Source: Exiguobacterium sp. (GTDB lineage: Bacteria; Bacillota; Bacilli; Exiguobacteriales; Exiguobacteriaceae). From it: 64,000 nucleotides of DNA. The notes beneath the pieces are model-generated. The model saw nothing but the letters and a program-made list of their open reading frames with translations. It did not search any database and was not told the origin of the DNA. The translations under genes were made by a program, and so were the position numbers. Below, piece by piece: positions 1-7,737 of the stretch (the first letter of the stretch is position 1; each line of letters starts with the position of its first letter). The stretch covers positions 62,001 through 126,000 of the forward strand of contig NZ_JAFIFD010000038.1 in NCBI RefSeq assembly GCF_020832205.1. Reading direction: 5' to 3'.

Positions 1-32
1 ATGACCCGAAGCGTTCGCCCCGGGTCACCCGT

Positions 33-857
33 TTAGGATTGTGTTGCTAATTTTTTACGGTAGCCGGTATGGTTCGTCGGTCCGACATATTGGTTGAGGC
101 GGAACGAGTGGCGAACCGCTTCCGTGATGAACGCTTTTCCGATTTCGATCGCTTCGTCGACGGAATGTCCGTTCGCGAGTGATGCGGCGATCGCAGAAGA
201 GAACGTGCAGCCGCCGCCATGTGTGAAGGCCGGCTCGATTTTTTCGCTCTCGAGGAGGCGATATTCGTTTCCGTCATACAGCACATCAAATGCCGTATCA
301 AAACCGAGCTTGCCACCGACTTTGACGATGACGATGTCCGCGCCGAGCTCATGGATTAACCGGGCCGCTTCTTTGATCTCATCCATCGTTGACGGTGTCT
401 TATCGAGACCGGCGAGCATGCGTGCCTCGAACAAGTTCGGTGTGATGATTTTCGCGACCGGGACGAGGTGCTTGCGCATAGCGATGGCGACGTCCGGGTT
501 GAGGATCTCATCGGCGCCTTTACACGCCATGACCGGATCGACGACGGCGTTTTCGATGCCGTACTCTTTAATTTTACGAGCTGCCAGTTCGATAATCTCA
601 GGCGTCGGGAGCATACCTGTCTTAACGGCGTCGACACCGATTCCGGCGAGCACGGTGTCAATTTGCTTCTCGATCAACGTCGTATCGATTGGAAATACTT
701 CATGATGCCAGGCGTTGTGCGGATCTTGGGCCACGATGACCGTGAGGGCCGTCATACCGTACACACCGAGCTCTTCCATCGTTTTCAAGTCAGCTTGAAT
801 GCCAGCACCGCCGCTCGTATCCGATCCGGCGATCGTTAATGCTTTTTTCATCGTCAT
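33..857 (-). CDS. pdxK: Pyridoxal/pyridoxine kinase (PdxK, ThiD-fold)
   Basis: Ribokinase-fold kinase of 274 residues that phosphorylates vitamin B6 vitamers in pyridoxal phosphate salvage. The N-terminal substrate motif GSDTSGGAGIQAD is visible near residue 11, and the C-terminal anion-hole segment is HGGGCTFSSA. Both cysteines that mark the Bacillales dual-cysteine PdxK type are present, C112 in the VMACKG segment and C217 in GGGCTF. This favours PdxK over the ThiD hydroxymethylpyrimidine kinase, although the two families are close and some members do both. AAAGGGG lies 11 bases before the ATG. It is transcribed alone, divergent from the CBS-ACT gene, from a good sigma-A promoter at 894-922. 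Confidence 0.88.
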   Translation of the reverse strand: MTMKKALTIAGSDTSGGAGIQADLKTMEELGVYGMTALTVIVAQDPHNAWHHEVFPIDTTLIEKQIDTVLAGIGVDAVKTGMLPTPEIIELAARKIKEYGIENAVVDPVMACKGADEILNPDVAIAMRKHLVPVAKIITPNLFEARMLAGLDKTPSTMDEIKEAARLIHELGADIVIVKVGGKLGFDTAFDVLYDGNEYRLLESEKIEPAFTHGGGCTFSSAIAASLANGHSVDEAIEIGKAFITEAVRHSFRLNQYVGPTNHTGYRKKLATQS

Positions 858-893
858 AGTCGTTCAATCCCCTTTGTCTGTTTGGATAGTTTC

Positions 894-922
894 ACTATAA
901 CGACTTTTTGGCGTTACGACAA
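894..922 (-). promoter_or_regulatory. Sigma-A type promoter of pdxK
   Basis: On the minus strand TTGTCG is followed after exactly 17 bases by TATAGT, about 35 bases before the pdxK start. Confidence 0.65.
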
Positions 923-1045
923 ATCCCATGACCAGGAAAGGTTCTCCTCAACTTTTCATTATAAGATGGCAGGATTTCAATCATATTTGGGGAATAGTAA
1001 TGAATAGGGTGTAGACCACTTTCAATTGGGCAGGAGGAAAATCGC

Positions 1046-1681
1046 ATGTTAGTGCACAGCTTATGCATTCCGAAGAAAGACGTCGTGACCATCAGTGAAA
1101 AAGCGACGTTACGGGAAGCGCTCGACACGCTTGAGAAAACAGGATACCGTTGCGTCCCTGTTCTCGACGAGACAGGAACGTTTTTCCGCGGTAACATTTA
1201 TAAAATGCACATTTATCGTCACGGTATGAACGAGGGGAGCCTAGACGATAACGTCATGACGCTCATTAAGAACACGCAAAAGTACGTCCACGAGTCGGAC
1301 GGCTTTTTCCAAGTGTTCTTCTCGATCAAAGAATTACCGTACATCGCCGTGTTAAAAGACGAAAGCAATGAATTTTACGGCATCTTGCCGCACGGCAAAA
1401 TGCTCGGTATGCTCGAAGAGGCGTGGAGCCGGGACACGGGAAGTTACGTCGTCACGATCGCTTTGAGCGAACAGGCGGGGGCGCTTGAAAAAATCACGAA
1501 AATCGTCAGCCGGTACTCATCGATCGCGAGTCTCATGACGCTCGATGCGAAGAGTAAAGTACTGCGACGTGTGTTGATCACGCTGCCGCCGGACTGTGAC
1601 GAACCGAAAAAAGACAAGATTGTCGCGAAGCTCGAACAAAAAGGGTTCCGCGTCGTCGAAGTCGAGAACTTGAACAACTGA
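1046..1681 (+). CDS. cbpA: CBS-pair plus ACT domain protein, candidate c-di-AMP receptor CbpA
   Basis: The 211-residue protein has two CBS repeats (about residues 4-130) followed by an ACT domain (about 133-208, GSYVVTIALSEQAGALEKI onward). This CBS-CBS-ACT order matches the cyclic di-AMP-binding protein CbpA described in Listeria, whereas the related DarB/CbpB proteins have only the CBS pair. It is a soluble cytosolic protein with no catalytic motif, so a ligand-sensing role is inferred. Start: AGGAGG sits 9 bases before the ATG. It is monocistronic and ends at a bidirectional terminator shared with the convergent acetyltransferase. The sequence cannot show the ligand, so the CbpA name is by architecture. 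Confidence 0.65.
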   Translation: MLVHSLCIPKKDVVTISEKATLREALDTLEKTGYRCVPVLDETGTFFRGNIYKMHIYRHGMNEGSLDDNVMTLIKNTQKYVHESDGFFQVFFSIKELPYIAVLKDESNEFYGILPHGKMLGMLEEAWSRDTGSYVVTIALSEQAGALEKITKIVSRYSSIASLMTLDAKSKVLRRVLITLPPDCDEPKKDKIVAKLEQKGFRVVEVENLNN

Positions 1682-1683
1682 TA

Positions 1684-1717
1684 GGAAAAGCCCTTCCTCG
1701 AGCGAGGAAGGGCTTTT
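1684..1717. terminator. Bidirectional terminator
   Basis: AAAAGCCCTTCCTC and GAGGAAGGGCTTTT form a perfect hairpin between the convergent cbpA and acetyltransferase genes. Confidence 0.9.
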
Positions 1718-2242
1718 CTACGTCAATCGTTTCTCCATCCGGATGTCTGCCCAAAGTCGTCCATCCCAATAGGTGAACGCCTCAATCCGGGCAATCTCTT
1801 CGTAGCCGAGTTTCTCGTAAAGGCGGTGCGCCGCTTCATTGAAGGCGAACACACCGAGTTCGATGCGTGGGGTTCCTTGATGCCGGAGCCGATCTTCAAG
1901 CAGACGCAACGCGTTCGTGCCGACGCCTTTGCCGCGCCCGTGCGTCTCGCCGATGACGATTCCGAGCCAGGCGCTGCCTGGTTCTTGACGATACAAGTGC
2001 GCCGCGTCATACATCACGTTCACTTCTCCGACGAGCTCGTCGTCCGCATAAATTAAGAAGATATCGTGCGTGGCGAGGCGCTCGTTTAATTCATCGACTG
2101 TCAATCGATGTTCAGCCGTCAGTTCGGCTTCGGAGCGACTGGGGCGAATCAAATGGACGATGTCAGAATCGTTATTCCAGCGGTTGAACGTCTCGACGAT
2201 CGCTCCGGAAGCCGCTTCTAGAGGAACGAGCGAGATGGTCAT
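1718..2242 (-). CDS. GNAT family N-acetyltransferase (RimL-like)
   Basis: A 174-residue GNAT acetyltransferase. The acetyl-CoA pyrophosphate-binding motif GRGKGVGTNAL lies in the middle, followed by the beta-bulge segment FNEAAHRLYEKLGYEE typical of the RimL/RimJ-type GNAT_3 group. The acceptor (small molecule or protein N-terminus) cannot be told. The ORF track starts at a GTG (2251) that overlaps the ribosome binding site AAAAGGAG; the in-frame ATG at 2242, 9 bases after that site, is the better start. It lies 31 bases downstream of the lipid kinase gene on the same strand and is probably its operon partner. Confidence 0.8.
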   Translation of the reverse strand: MTISLVPLEAASGAIVETFNRWNNDSDIVHLIRPSRSEAELTAEHRLTVDELNERLATHDIFLIYADDELVGEVNVMYDAAHLYRQEPGSAWLGIVIGETHGRGKGVGTNALRLLEDRLRHQGTPRIELGVFAFNEAAHRLYEKLGYEEIARIEAFTYWDGRLWADIRMEKRLT

Positions 2243-2273
2243 TCGATCCACTCCTTTTTATTTATGCCTCGTC

Positions 2274-3161
2274 TCAAGACATCGGTTTTAACACGTTCAA
2301 ATGACTCGGCAGCACCTCGAACGTGAGCGGCAGCTTCCCGCCCGTGTCGCCGTCGGCATTGACGGGGAGTGACTCCGGTGAATCGACATGGACACGTTTC
2401 GTCGTGAACGATGTGACGCTTTCCGTCTCCTTCAATTTACCGGTGAACAGGGCCGGGGCGAGTTGAAGCGCGTCTTTGAAACCGAGACTTTCAAACAAAT
2501 AGACGTGCAACAAGCCGTCGTTCAGTTCGGCGTCCGGCTCAAAGTTCTCAAAGCCGCCGACCGAGTTCGTGAGCGCGATGACGACAAGATAGGCGTCTCC
2601 GTCGAACGTCTTTTCCTCGGCCTGGACAGAGAGGGAGTAAGGACTATGCTCCCGGAACGCTTTCACACCTTCGATGAGATAAGCGAACGGTCCCCATTTC
2701 GTCTTCTCCTCGACACTCACTTCATCGACTGCTTCGGCAATCAGGCCGATGGCGATGACGTTCATGAAGTAGCCGTTCTCGTATTTGCCGATATCCATCG
2801 GTGTCGGCTCCGCTGTCTTCAATGCGTCAATCGCTTCTTCCGGATCGCTCGGCACACCGAGCGCGCGAGCCAAGTCGTTCACTGTGCCGAGCGGGATGAT
2901 TCCGAAGTCGGGACGATGCGGCGCTTCAGCGAGTCCTGCGACCGTCTCGTTTAGCGTTCCGTCTCCGCCCATGGCGATGACCGCGCGGTAACGCTTCTGC
3001 GCCGCCTCGCGGGCGAAATGCGTCGCGTCGTCCGCTTTTTCGGTGAAGCGGACGTCCACGTTGCCGTATCGCTCTTTCAGTACCGCTTCAGCGTGTGGTG
3101 CATGTTCTTTTCCTAACTCTTTTCCTGATGACGGGTTGACGATCAACATGACAGGTTCCAT
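2274..3161 (-). CDS. Diacylglycerol kinase family lipid kinase
   Basis: A 295-residue member of the DAGK_cat/YegS/DgkB family, which phosphorylates diacylglycerol or a related lipid at the membrane surface and so recycles lipid head-group by-products. The nucleotide loop GGDGTLNETV is at about residue 69, and a second conserved block (GTVNDLARALG) follows at about residue 96. The C-terminal beta-sandwich carries LTNSVGGFE and NADGD segments typical of the family. Length agrees with DgkB (about 300). Several paralogues (DgkB, BmrU, YtlR) exist in Bacillales and I cannot say which one this is. AAAGGGG lies 10 bases before the ATG. Confidence 0.85.
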   Translation of the reverse strand: MEPVMLIVNPSSGKELGKEHAPHAEAVLKERYGNVDVRFTEKADDATHFAREAAQKRYRAVIAMGGDGTLNETVAGLAEAPHRPDFGIIPLGTVNDLARALGVPSDPEEAIDALKTAEPTPMDIGKYENGYFMNVIAIGLIAEAVDEVSVEEKTKWGPFAYLIEGVKAFREHSPYSLSVQAEEKTFDGDAYLVVIALTNSVGGFENFEPDAELNDGLLHVYLFESLGFKDALQLAPALFTGKLKETESVTSFTTKRVHVDSPESLPVNADGDTGGKLPLTFEVLPSHLNVLKPMS

Positions 3162-3227
3162 TCAGACATTCCCCTTTTACGTTTAGATACTGTGCTATAT
3201 TCCCGTCCATTCAAAAAGCTAGTCATC

Positions 3228-3254
3228 AAAAAAAAGCAACGGTCACCCGTTGCT
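3228..3254 (-). terminator. Terminator of the downstream-unlinked 124-residue gene
   Basis: Minus-strand AGCAACGG-GTGA-CCGTTGCT hairpin followed by a run of T, directly after the stop codon of the small hypothetical gene. Confidence 0.85.
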
Positions 3255-3628
3255 CAGTAGTGGCGGAACGCCGACATGTCGAGATGGCTCGCCTCGGACT
3301 CGTCGACGGCGAGTTCGATTTTCAAATGTTCATGAAACGGCGAGTCGAACGCACCCATGCAGGCGACCGGTTCGTGGTCCGGGACGGGGGACTTGCGCTT
3401 CGTTTTGACGAACAAATAGTCCTCCCGCGGAAGCGTTAATAAAAACCGTTCAACCGCGTGCGGTTCGCGCGTGACGTTCGACCAAGGCAAGTGATTGAAC
3501 AACAAAAAGACCGCGCCTTCTTTTCGTAGCGCATAATCGGGGGCAATCCCTTCCCGGTTCAACAACTCGATGACCGAATCCAAATAGTGTTGCTTGATCG
3601 TCAATGAAATCTCGTAATATTCACGCAT
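3254..3628 (-). CDS. Hypothetical protein, 124 residues
   Basis: I do not recognise this soluble protein. It begins MREYYEISLTIKQHYLDSVIELLNREG, which suggests an alpha-beta start resembling small ligand-binding or ferredoxin-like folds, and it carries no signal peptide or membrane segment. The ORF track starts at a GTG inside the ribosome binding site AAAGGGTGG; the ATG at 3628, about 6 bases downstream, is preferred. It has its own promoter (3663-3691) and its own terminator, so it is a single-gene unit divergent from mhqR. A role in quinone stress cannot be inferred from position alone. Confidence 0.65.
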   Translation of the reverse strand: MREYYEISLTIKQHYLDSVIELLNREGIAPDYALRKEGAVFLLFNHLPWSNVTREPHAVERFLLTLPREDYLFVKTKRKSPVPDHEPVACMGAFDSPFHEHLKIELAVDESEASHLDMSAFRHY

Positions 3629-3662
3629 GCCGTCCACCCTTTCTAAAAATCACAATAATTCC

Positions 3663-3691
3663 ATTCTAAACGTTTCGTCGATGGGCGACAA
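3663..3691 (-). promoter_or_regulatory. Sigma-A type promoter of the 124-residue hypothetical gene
   Basis: Minus-strand TTGTCG, 17-base spacer, TAGAAT, 35 bases before the chosen start. Confidence 0.6.
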
Positions 3692-3703
3692 TGAAGAAGT
3701 TTC

Positions 3704-3732
3704 TTGACGAAGTGTTTTTCCCCCCGTATACT
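3704..3732 (+). promoter_or_regulatory. Sigma-A type promoter of mhqR
   Basis: TTGACG, 17 bases, TATACT. A second possible -10 (CTATACT) follows at about 3745. Confidence 0.65.
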
Positions 3733-3787
3733 GCTCATGTCCTGCTATACTAAAAGTAAATGATGAACGAATTGAGGTGAGACCGAC

Positions 3788-4219
3788 ATGATTGAATCGC
3801 TTGAGTTGAAGGCATGGATCGTCTTGGCACGGACGATGGACGCGATCAGTGACCGTGTGAAAGAAGATCTTCGACGCCACCAATTGAATTCAACAGAGTT
3901 CGGTGTTTTATCCGTGCTGTACAAACGAGGGGATACCCCGTTGCAACAAATCGGAGATCAAATTTTGATTACGAGCGGCAGTGTGACGTACGTGATCGAT
4001 AAGCTCGAGAAACGTGGGCTCATCGAGCGTGTCGCTTGTCCGTCTGACCGACGCGTCACGTACGCCTCGTTGACGGAAGCTGGTAAACAGTTGATGGACG
4101 TCGTCTATCCGGAACACATCGAAATCTTTAAAGACATTTATGGCCCGCTCAGTGAAGCGGAGACCGAGACGCTGATCGAGTTATTGAAGCGCGTCGGTTA
4201 TAACGCGGCAGGCAAATGA
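3788..4219 (+). CDS. mhqR: MarR family repressor, MhqR type
   Basis: A 143-residue winged-helix MarR protein. The recognition region QQIGDQILITSGSVTYVIDKLEKRG and the wing PSDRRVTYASLTEAG closely resemble Bacillus MhqR, the repressor of azoreductase and dioxygenase genes induced by methylhydroquinone and catechol. There is a single cysteine (ACPSDRR) and no N-terminal redox cysteine, unlike OhrR/YodB; this fits MhqR, which does not use cysteine sensing. The next gene is an azoreductase preceded by a near-canonical MhqR box, which supports the assignment. AATTGAGGTGAG provides the ribosome binding site. A terminator follows, so azoR is transcribed separately. Confidence 0.82.
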   Translation: MIESLELKAWIVLARTMDAISDRVKEDLRRHQLNSTEFGVLSVLYKRGDTPLQQIGDQILITSGSVTYVIDKLEKRGLIERVACPSDRRVTYASLTEAGKQLMDVVYPEHIEIFKDIYGPLSEAETETLIELLKRVGYNAAGK

Positions 4220-4239
4220 CGCCTGTCGTGTTTTTTTTT
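4206..4239 (+). terminator. Terminator of mhqR
   Basis: CGGCAGGC / GCCTGTCG stem with one wobble pair, then TGTTTTTTTTT; it overlaps the mhqR stop codon. Confidence 0.8.
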
Positions 4240-4244
4240 ACATA

Positions 4245-4262
4245 TATCTTGAATTCGAAATA
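4245..4262 (+). promoter_or_regulatory. Putative MhqR operator
   Basis: TATCTTGAATTCGAAATA is an imperfect 9+9 inverted repeat that matches the MhqR box known from Bacillus subtilis (TATCTCGAATTCGAGATA) at 16 of 18 positions. It abuts the -35 element of the azoR promoter, which suits repression. Confidence 0.75.
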
Positions 4263-4263
4263 A

Positions 4264-4292
4264 TTGACGATGAGATATACAGATGATATAGT
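4264..4292 (+). promoter_or_regulatory. Sigma-A type promoter of azoR
   Basis: TTGACG, 17 bases, TATAGT, about 50 bases before the azoR start. Confidence 0.75.
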
Positions 4293-4343
4293 ACAAACTG
4301 TTGTTATTAAAAATAGAGATTTCAATATATGGAGGAACCCATC

Positions 4344-4979
4344 ATGAAAAAAGTACTTTACGTATCTGCAAACCCGAAACCAACTGAATTGTCATACAGC
4401 AAACAAGTCGCTGAAACGTTCATGACGACACTCAAAGAAGAGAACGCGTCACTCGACATCGAAGCGATCGAACTATACGACGTCGATGTCCAAGAAATCG
4501 ATGGCGATGTCCTCAGTGCATGGGGCAAGTTCGCTTCAGGCGAAGCGCTCACAGACGTCGAAGCGCAAAAAGTCGCGACGATGAACGGCATGCTCGAGAA
4601 GTTCATGGCAGCAGACGTGTACGTGTTCGCGACGCCGATGTGGAACTTCTTCTTCCCAGCACGTATGAAGATGTTCCTCGACAGCGTATTGACTGCTGGT
4701 AAGACGTTCCGTTACACAGAGCAAGGGCCGGTCGGTCTTCTCGAGAACAAACAAGCGATCCACATTCAAGGAACAGGCGGCATCTACACAGGCACAGACC
4801 TCAACTTCGCTGACGCCTACCTACGCCAAGCACTTGCGTTCGTCGGCGTGACAGACGTGACGACGCTTGCCGTTGAAGGAATGAACCAATTCCCGGACAA
4901 GATTGAAGAAATCGTCGCTGACGCAAAAGCGAAAGCTGAGACGCTCGCGAAAGAAGTCGCAGGCGCGGTAACTGTATAA
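4344..4979 (+). CDS. azoR: FMN-dependent NADH-azoreductase
   Basis: A 211-residue flavodoxin-fold NADH:quinone/azo oxidoreductase. The FMN-phosphate loop is the N-terminal YVSANPKPTELSYSK segment; the central ATPMWNFFFPARMKMFLD block and the later GTGGIYTG segment are typical of AzoR. It reduces quinones by two electrons, which protects against the electrophiles that MhqR senses. The ORF track starts at an ATG (4329) that overlaps the ribosome binding site GGAGGA; the ATG at 4344 lies 9 bases after it and begins MKKVLYV. It has its own promoter and operator and ends at a terminator. Confidence 0.93.
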   Translation: MKKVLYVSANPKPTELSYSKQVAETFMTTLKEENASLDIEAIELYDVDVQEIDGDVLSAWGKFASGEALTDVEAQKVATMNGMLEKFMAADVYVFATPMWNFFFPARMKMFLDSVLTAGKTFRYTEQGPVGLLENKQAIHIQGTGGIYTGTDLNFADAYLRQALAFVGVTDVTTLAVEGMNQFPDKIEEIVADAKAKAETLAKEVAGAVTV

Positions 4980-4984
4980 CGTTC

Positions 4985-5013
4985 AAGGCGGGTCCTGACG
5001 GGCTCGCCTTTTT
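4985..5013 (+). terminator. Terminator of azoR
   Basis: AAGGCGGGTCC-TGAC-GGGCTCGCCTT stem followed by TTTTT. Confidence 0.8.
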
Positions 5014-5059
5014 GTGTGTCATCGATTCGGGTATGATAAGACGGAAAGGGGAGAGTGGA

Positions 5060-5737
5060 ATGGGAGAACAGTTATCAGACCGCTTGCTCGGCGATTGGAG
5101 CGATATGATCGAGAGCGAGATGGGGCGGCCGTACTTCAATGAGTTGGCTGCGTTTGTCGATGAGGCGTACGCGACAGCGACCGTATATCCGGCTCGACAA
5201 GATATTTGGAACGCGTTCGTCTATACGAAATTGAAAGACGTCAAATGCGTCATCCTCGGACAAGACCCGTATCACGGACCGAACCAAGCGCACGGCCTCA
5301 GCTTTTCAGTCCAAGACGGTGTTCGTTTCCCACCGTCTTTGCGAAATATTTTTCAAGAGTTACACGACGACATCGGCTGTGACATGCCGACGAGCGGCAA
5401 TCTCGAGAAGTGGGCCCGCCAAGGTGTGTTGCTGCTCAACACGGCACTCACGGTCGAGGCAGGAAAAGCCGCCTCACACCGTGGGAAAGGGTGGGAGACG
5501 TTCACGGACGCTGTCATCGCGGAGCTCGGGAAACGTGAGCAACCGATCGTGTTTATTTTATGGGGCAACGACGCGAAGAAAAAACAACGGCTCATCGGCG
5601 ACCAACACGCCATCTTGACGTCGGTCCATCCGAGTCCGCTATCGGCGCATCGGGGCTTTTTCGGCTCAAAGCCATTCTCGCAAGTGAACGCAAAACTTGT
5701 CGGATGGGGACAACCTGAAATTGATTGGTGTTTATGA
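5060..5737 (+). CDS. ung: Uracil-DNA glycosylase (family 1)
   Basis: Removes uracil from DNA in base excision repair. Family-1 motifs are clear: GQDPYHG with the water-activating aspartate at D69, and HPSPLSAHRGF near the C-terminus, the His-containing leucine-loop region. The 225-residue length is normal. The ORF-track start at 5012 has no ribosome binding site; the ATG at 5060 follows AAAGGGGAGAG by 7 bases and begins MGEQLSDRLLG. The gene is monocistronic and ends with a strong hairpin terminator. Confidence 0.95.
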   Translation: MGEQLSDRLLGDWSDMIESEMGRPYFNELAAFVDEAYATATVYPARQDIWNAFVYTKLKDVKCVILGQDPYHGPNQAHGLSFSVQDGVRFPPSLRNIFQELHDDIGCDMPTSGNLEKWARQGVLLLNTALTVEAGKAASHRGKGWETFTDAVIAELGKREQPIVFILWGNDAKKKQRLIGDQHAILTSVHPSPLSAHRGFFGSKPFSQVNAKLVGWGQPEIDWCL

Positions 5738-5764
5738 CAGTCCGCACATGCGGACTGTTTTTTT
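5737..5764 (+). terminator. Terminator of ung
   Basis: ACAGTCCG-CACATG-CGGACTGT hairpin followed by seven T; it overlaps the ung stop codon. Confidence 0.9.
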
Positions 5765-5766
5765 GG

Positions 5767-5795
5767 TTGACGTCATAAAAAAGGTCTGTTATCGT
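5767..5795 (+). promoter_or_regulatory. Promoter of the phhA T-box leader
   Basis: TTGACG, 17 bases, TATCGT. The -10 is moderate; the -35 is good. Confidence 0.5.
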
Positions 5796-5860
5796 TACTA
5801 CCAACAAGATGCTTTAATGCTTAAAAGCGAATGTGCATAAAAGCATAACTGCATAACAGT

Positions 5861-6080
5861 GATAAGCGATGACCAAACCGAAGTAGAGACATCTTCCCTG
5901 GCCCAGAGAGCGTGTGGTGCTGCGAACACGCCCAAAAGATGAATCGAATTACAGTTTGCGAGCTCTCAATGATTGAGCGGTCCCCCGTTATCGGAATGAA
6001 GTGACTAGGCGTCTGTCTAGTAATCAGGGTGGTACCGCGGCCAAAGTCGTCCCTATCGAGTGATTCGATAGGGACTTTTT
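5861..6080 (+). ncRNA. T-box riboswitch, tyrosine-type specifier, upstream of phhA
   Basis: The T-box sequence AGGGTGGTACCGCGG (6026-6040) is canonical. It is followed by an intrinsic terminator, GTCCCTATCGA / TCGATAGGGAC plus TTTTT (6049-6080). Stem I can be drawn: CAAAC (5874) pairs with GTTTG (5954) below the specifier loop and CATCTT pairs with AAGATG above it; the 5' side of the loop carries AGTA (5882). On the 3' side the sequence GAATTACA gives the specifier TAC (5950-5952) followed by the conserved A, which reads tRNA-Tyr. No TTC (Phe) codon is available in that loop. Uncharged tRNA-Tyr should therefore allow read-through into phenylalanine hydroxylase, the enzyme that makes tyrosine. 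Confidence 0.85.
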
Positions 6081-6110
6081 GCCGTTTCAAACACAAAAGG
6101 AGGAACCAAC

Positions 6111-7676
6111 ATGTTGACACAACTCATCCCGCGCCACTTGGCCCCACATATCTCACCGCAGTTTTACGACGAGTACACGCCGACCGATCACGCCGTGTGG
6201 CGCTTCGTCTTGCGGCTCAATTTACACACGCTTGAAGGGAAGGCCCATCCGTTCTACATCGAAGGGCTGAAGAAGACGGGGATGGGTCCGGAGCGGCTGC
6301 CTAACGTCGAGACGATGACCGAAGAAATGCGATCGGCCGGTTGGTCAACAGTCGCCGTCGATGGACTCATCCCGGGCGTTGCCTTCTTCGACTTCCAAGG
6401 GAACGGCATGCTCCCGGTCGCAACCGATATCCGAAAAGTCGAGAATATTTTGTACAGCCCGGCCCCGGACATCATCCATGAAGCGGCCGGTCACGCCCCG
6501 ATGTTGATGGATCCTGATTTTTCAAACATCGTCAAACGGTTCGGACAGCTCGGGGCGAAAGCGTTCATGAATCGTGAGGAACATGCCTCGTTCGCGGCGT
6601 TAAAACGATTGACTGTCGTGAAAGAGAACGCCAACTCGACCGACGAAGAGGTGGCTGCGGCGGAAGTTGCCGTCCACGCGGCGAAAGCACAAGTGACCGG
6701 CTTCTCCGAAGCGCAGCAAGTCGCCCGCATCTTTTGGTGGACGGTCGAGTTCGGTCTCATCGGGGACGTCGACAACCCGCTCATCTACGGGGCAGGGCTG
6801 TTGTCATCGGTCGGCGAGAGCCGGCATTGTCTGACGGACGCCGTCACGAAGCATCCGTTCGACTTGGAGCACGCGCTCGAGACGAAGCAGGATGTGACGA
6901 ACATGCAGCGAGAACTGTTCGTCATCCCTGACTTTGACACTTTGACCGAGGCGCTTGACGAGCTAGAAGGGCGGATGGCCGTTCGTCAAGGCGGAGTGGC
7001 GTCACTCGAGAAAGCACTTGCCTCAGGGAGTCAAGCGACCGTCCGTCTCGAAGACGGGACAGACCGGGTCGGAGTCGTCCGTCACGTGACCCGGAGCGCA
7101 GGACACGCGCTCGTTCAATGGAACGACTGCGTGAAAGTCGACAATGGACAGTTGACGAACCTCGAGAACCACGGCTTACTCGTTCTCGACGGTCCGCTCC
7201 GGGACGTGTTGGCGACGACGGCACTTCGACTCGATGGGCGGGTCGTCAACGAGACGGCAGACGAGTTGCGTTTAGAAGAAGTAGTCTTGGAGATGGAAGG
7301 GCGCCGCATCGAACTGGCGACGCTTGAAGTGAGACAAGACTCGCTTCCTTCCGTCTTCCCTGGGACCGACGTCGAGGAGCTTGTCTTAATCGAGAAACCG
7401 GTTCACATCGAGCGAGATGCCCGCGTCTGGACGAATGACGACCCGATGTTCAACCGCATCCGGAACCTGCGGGAACAAGGGACCTCGATCGATGCGCTCA
7501 TCCCGACGATTCTCGAGGAGCATGCGGACGCATGGTTGCTCCAAATCGAATGTCTTGAACTCGTTGAGTCTGAGACACTGAAACAGGCGCTGGTGGCTCG
7601 TCTCGAGGAACTGCGGGCGACATCACCGTCACGCAATGAGTTGATCGGACGGGCGTTTGGGCTGTTGAACGTCTGA
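6111..7676 (+). CDS. phhA: Phenylalanine 4-hydroxylase, long Bacillales type
   Basis: Pterin- and iron-dependent aromatic amino acid hydroxylase converting phenylalanine to tyrosine. The iron ligands are visible: H123 and H128 in IIHEAAGHAP, and E213 in FWWTVEFGLIG. The ligand pair and the glutamate are 85 residues apart, about twice the spacing in animal or proteobacterial enzymes; the insert (about 150-195) is charged and probably helical. A further C-terminal extension of about 230 residues follows the catalytic core (521 residues in total against about 270-300 for short bacterial forms) and is not an ACT domain. AAAGGAGG precedes the ATG. Expression is under the tyrosine T-box. Its cofactor-recycling partner PhhB is encoded at 58776. 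Confidence 0.93.
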   Translation: MLTQLIPRHLAPHISPQFYDEYTPTDHAVWRFVLRLNLHTLEGKAHPFYIEGLKKTGMGPERLPNVETMTEEMRSAGWSTVAVDGLIPGVAFFDFQGNGMLPVATDIRKVENILYSPAPDIIHEAAGHAPMLMDPDFSNIVKRFGQLGAKAFMNREEHASFAALKRLTVVKENANSTDEEVAAAEVAVHAAKAQVTGFSEAQQVARIFWWTVEFGLIGDVDNPLIYGAGLLSSVGESRHCLTDAVTKHPFDLEHALETKQDVTNMQRELFVIPDFDTLTEALDELEGRMAVRQGGVASLEKALASGSQATVRLEDGTDRVGVVRHVTRSAGHALVQWNDCVKVDNGQLTNLENHGLLVLDGPLRDVLATTALRLDGRVVNETADELRLEEVVLEMEGRRIELATLEVRQDSLPSVFPGTDVEELVLIEKPVHIERDARVWTNDDPMFNRIRNLREQGTSIDALIPTILEEHADAWLLQIECLELVESETLKQALVARLEELRATSPSRNELIGRAFGLLNV

Positions 7677-7688
7677 ACGCAAGGAACG

Positions 7689-7731
7689 AAAAAACACGAC
7701 CATCCCTTCATGATCGAGGGGTGGTCGTGTT
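7689..7731 (-). terminator. Terminator between phhA and the esterase gene
   Basis: AACACGACCATCCC / GGGGTGGTCGTGTT stem. The T run is on the minus strand, so it mainly serves the esterase operon; it may also stop phhA transcripts. Confidence 0.8.
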
Positions 7732-7737
7732 GTCGTT

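Noticed and set aside
1-28. Terminator of pdxK
   Set aside because: A GACCCG / CGGGTC hairpin is visible on the minus strand, but its downstream tail lies outside the window, so termination cannot be judged.
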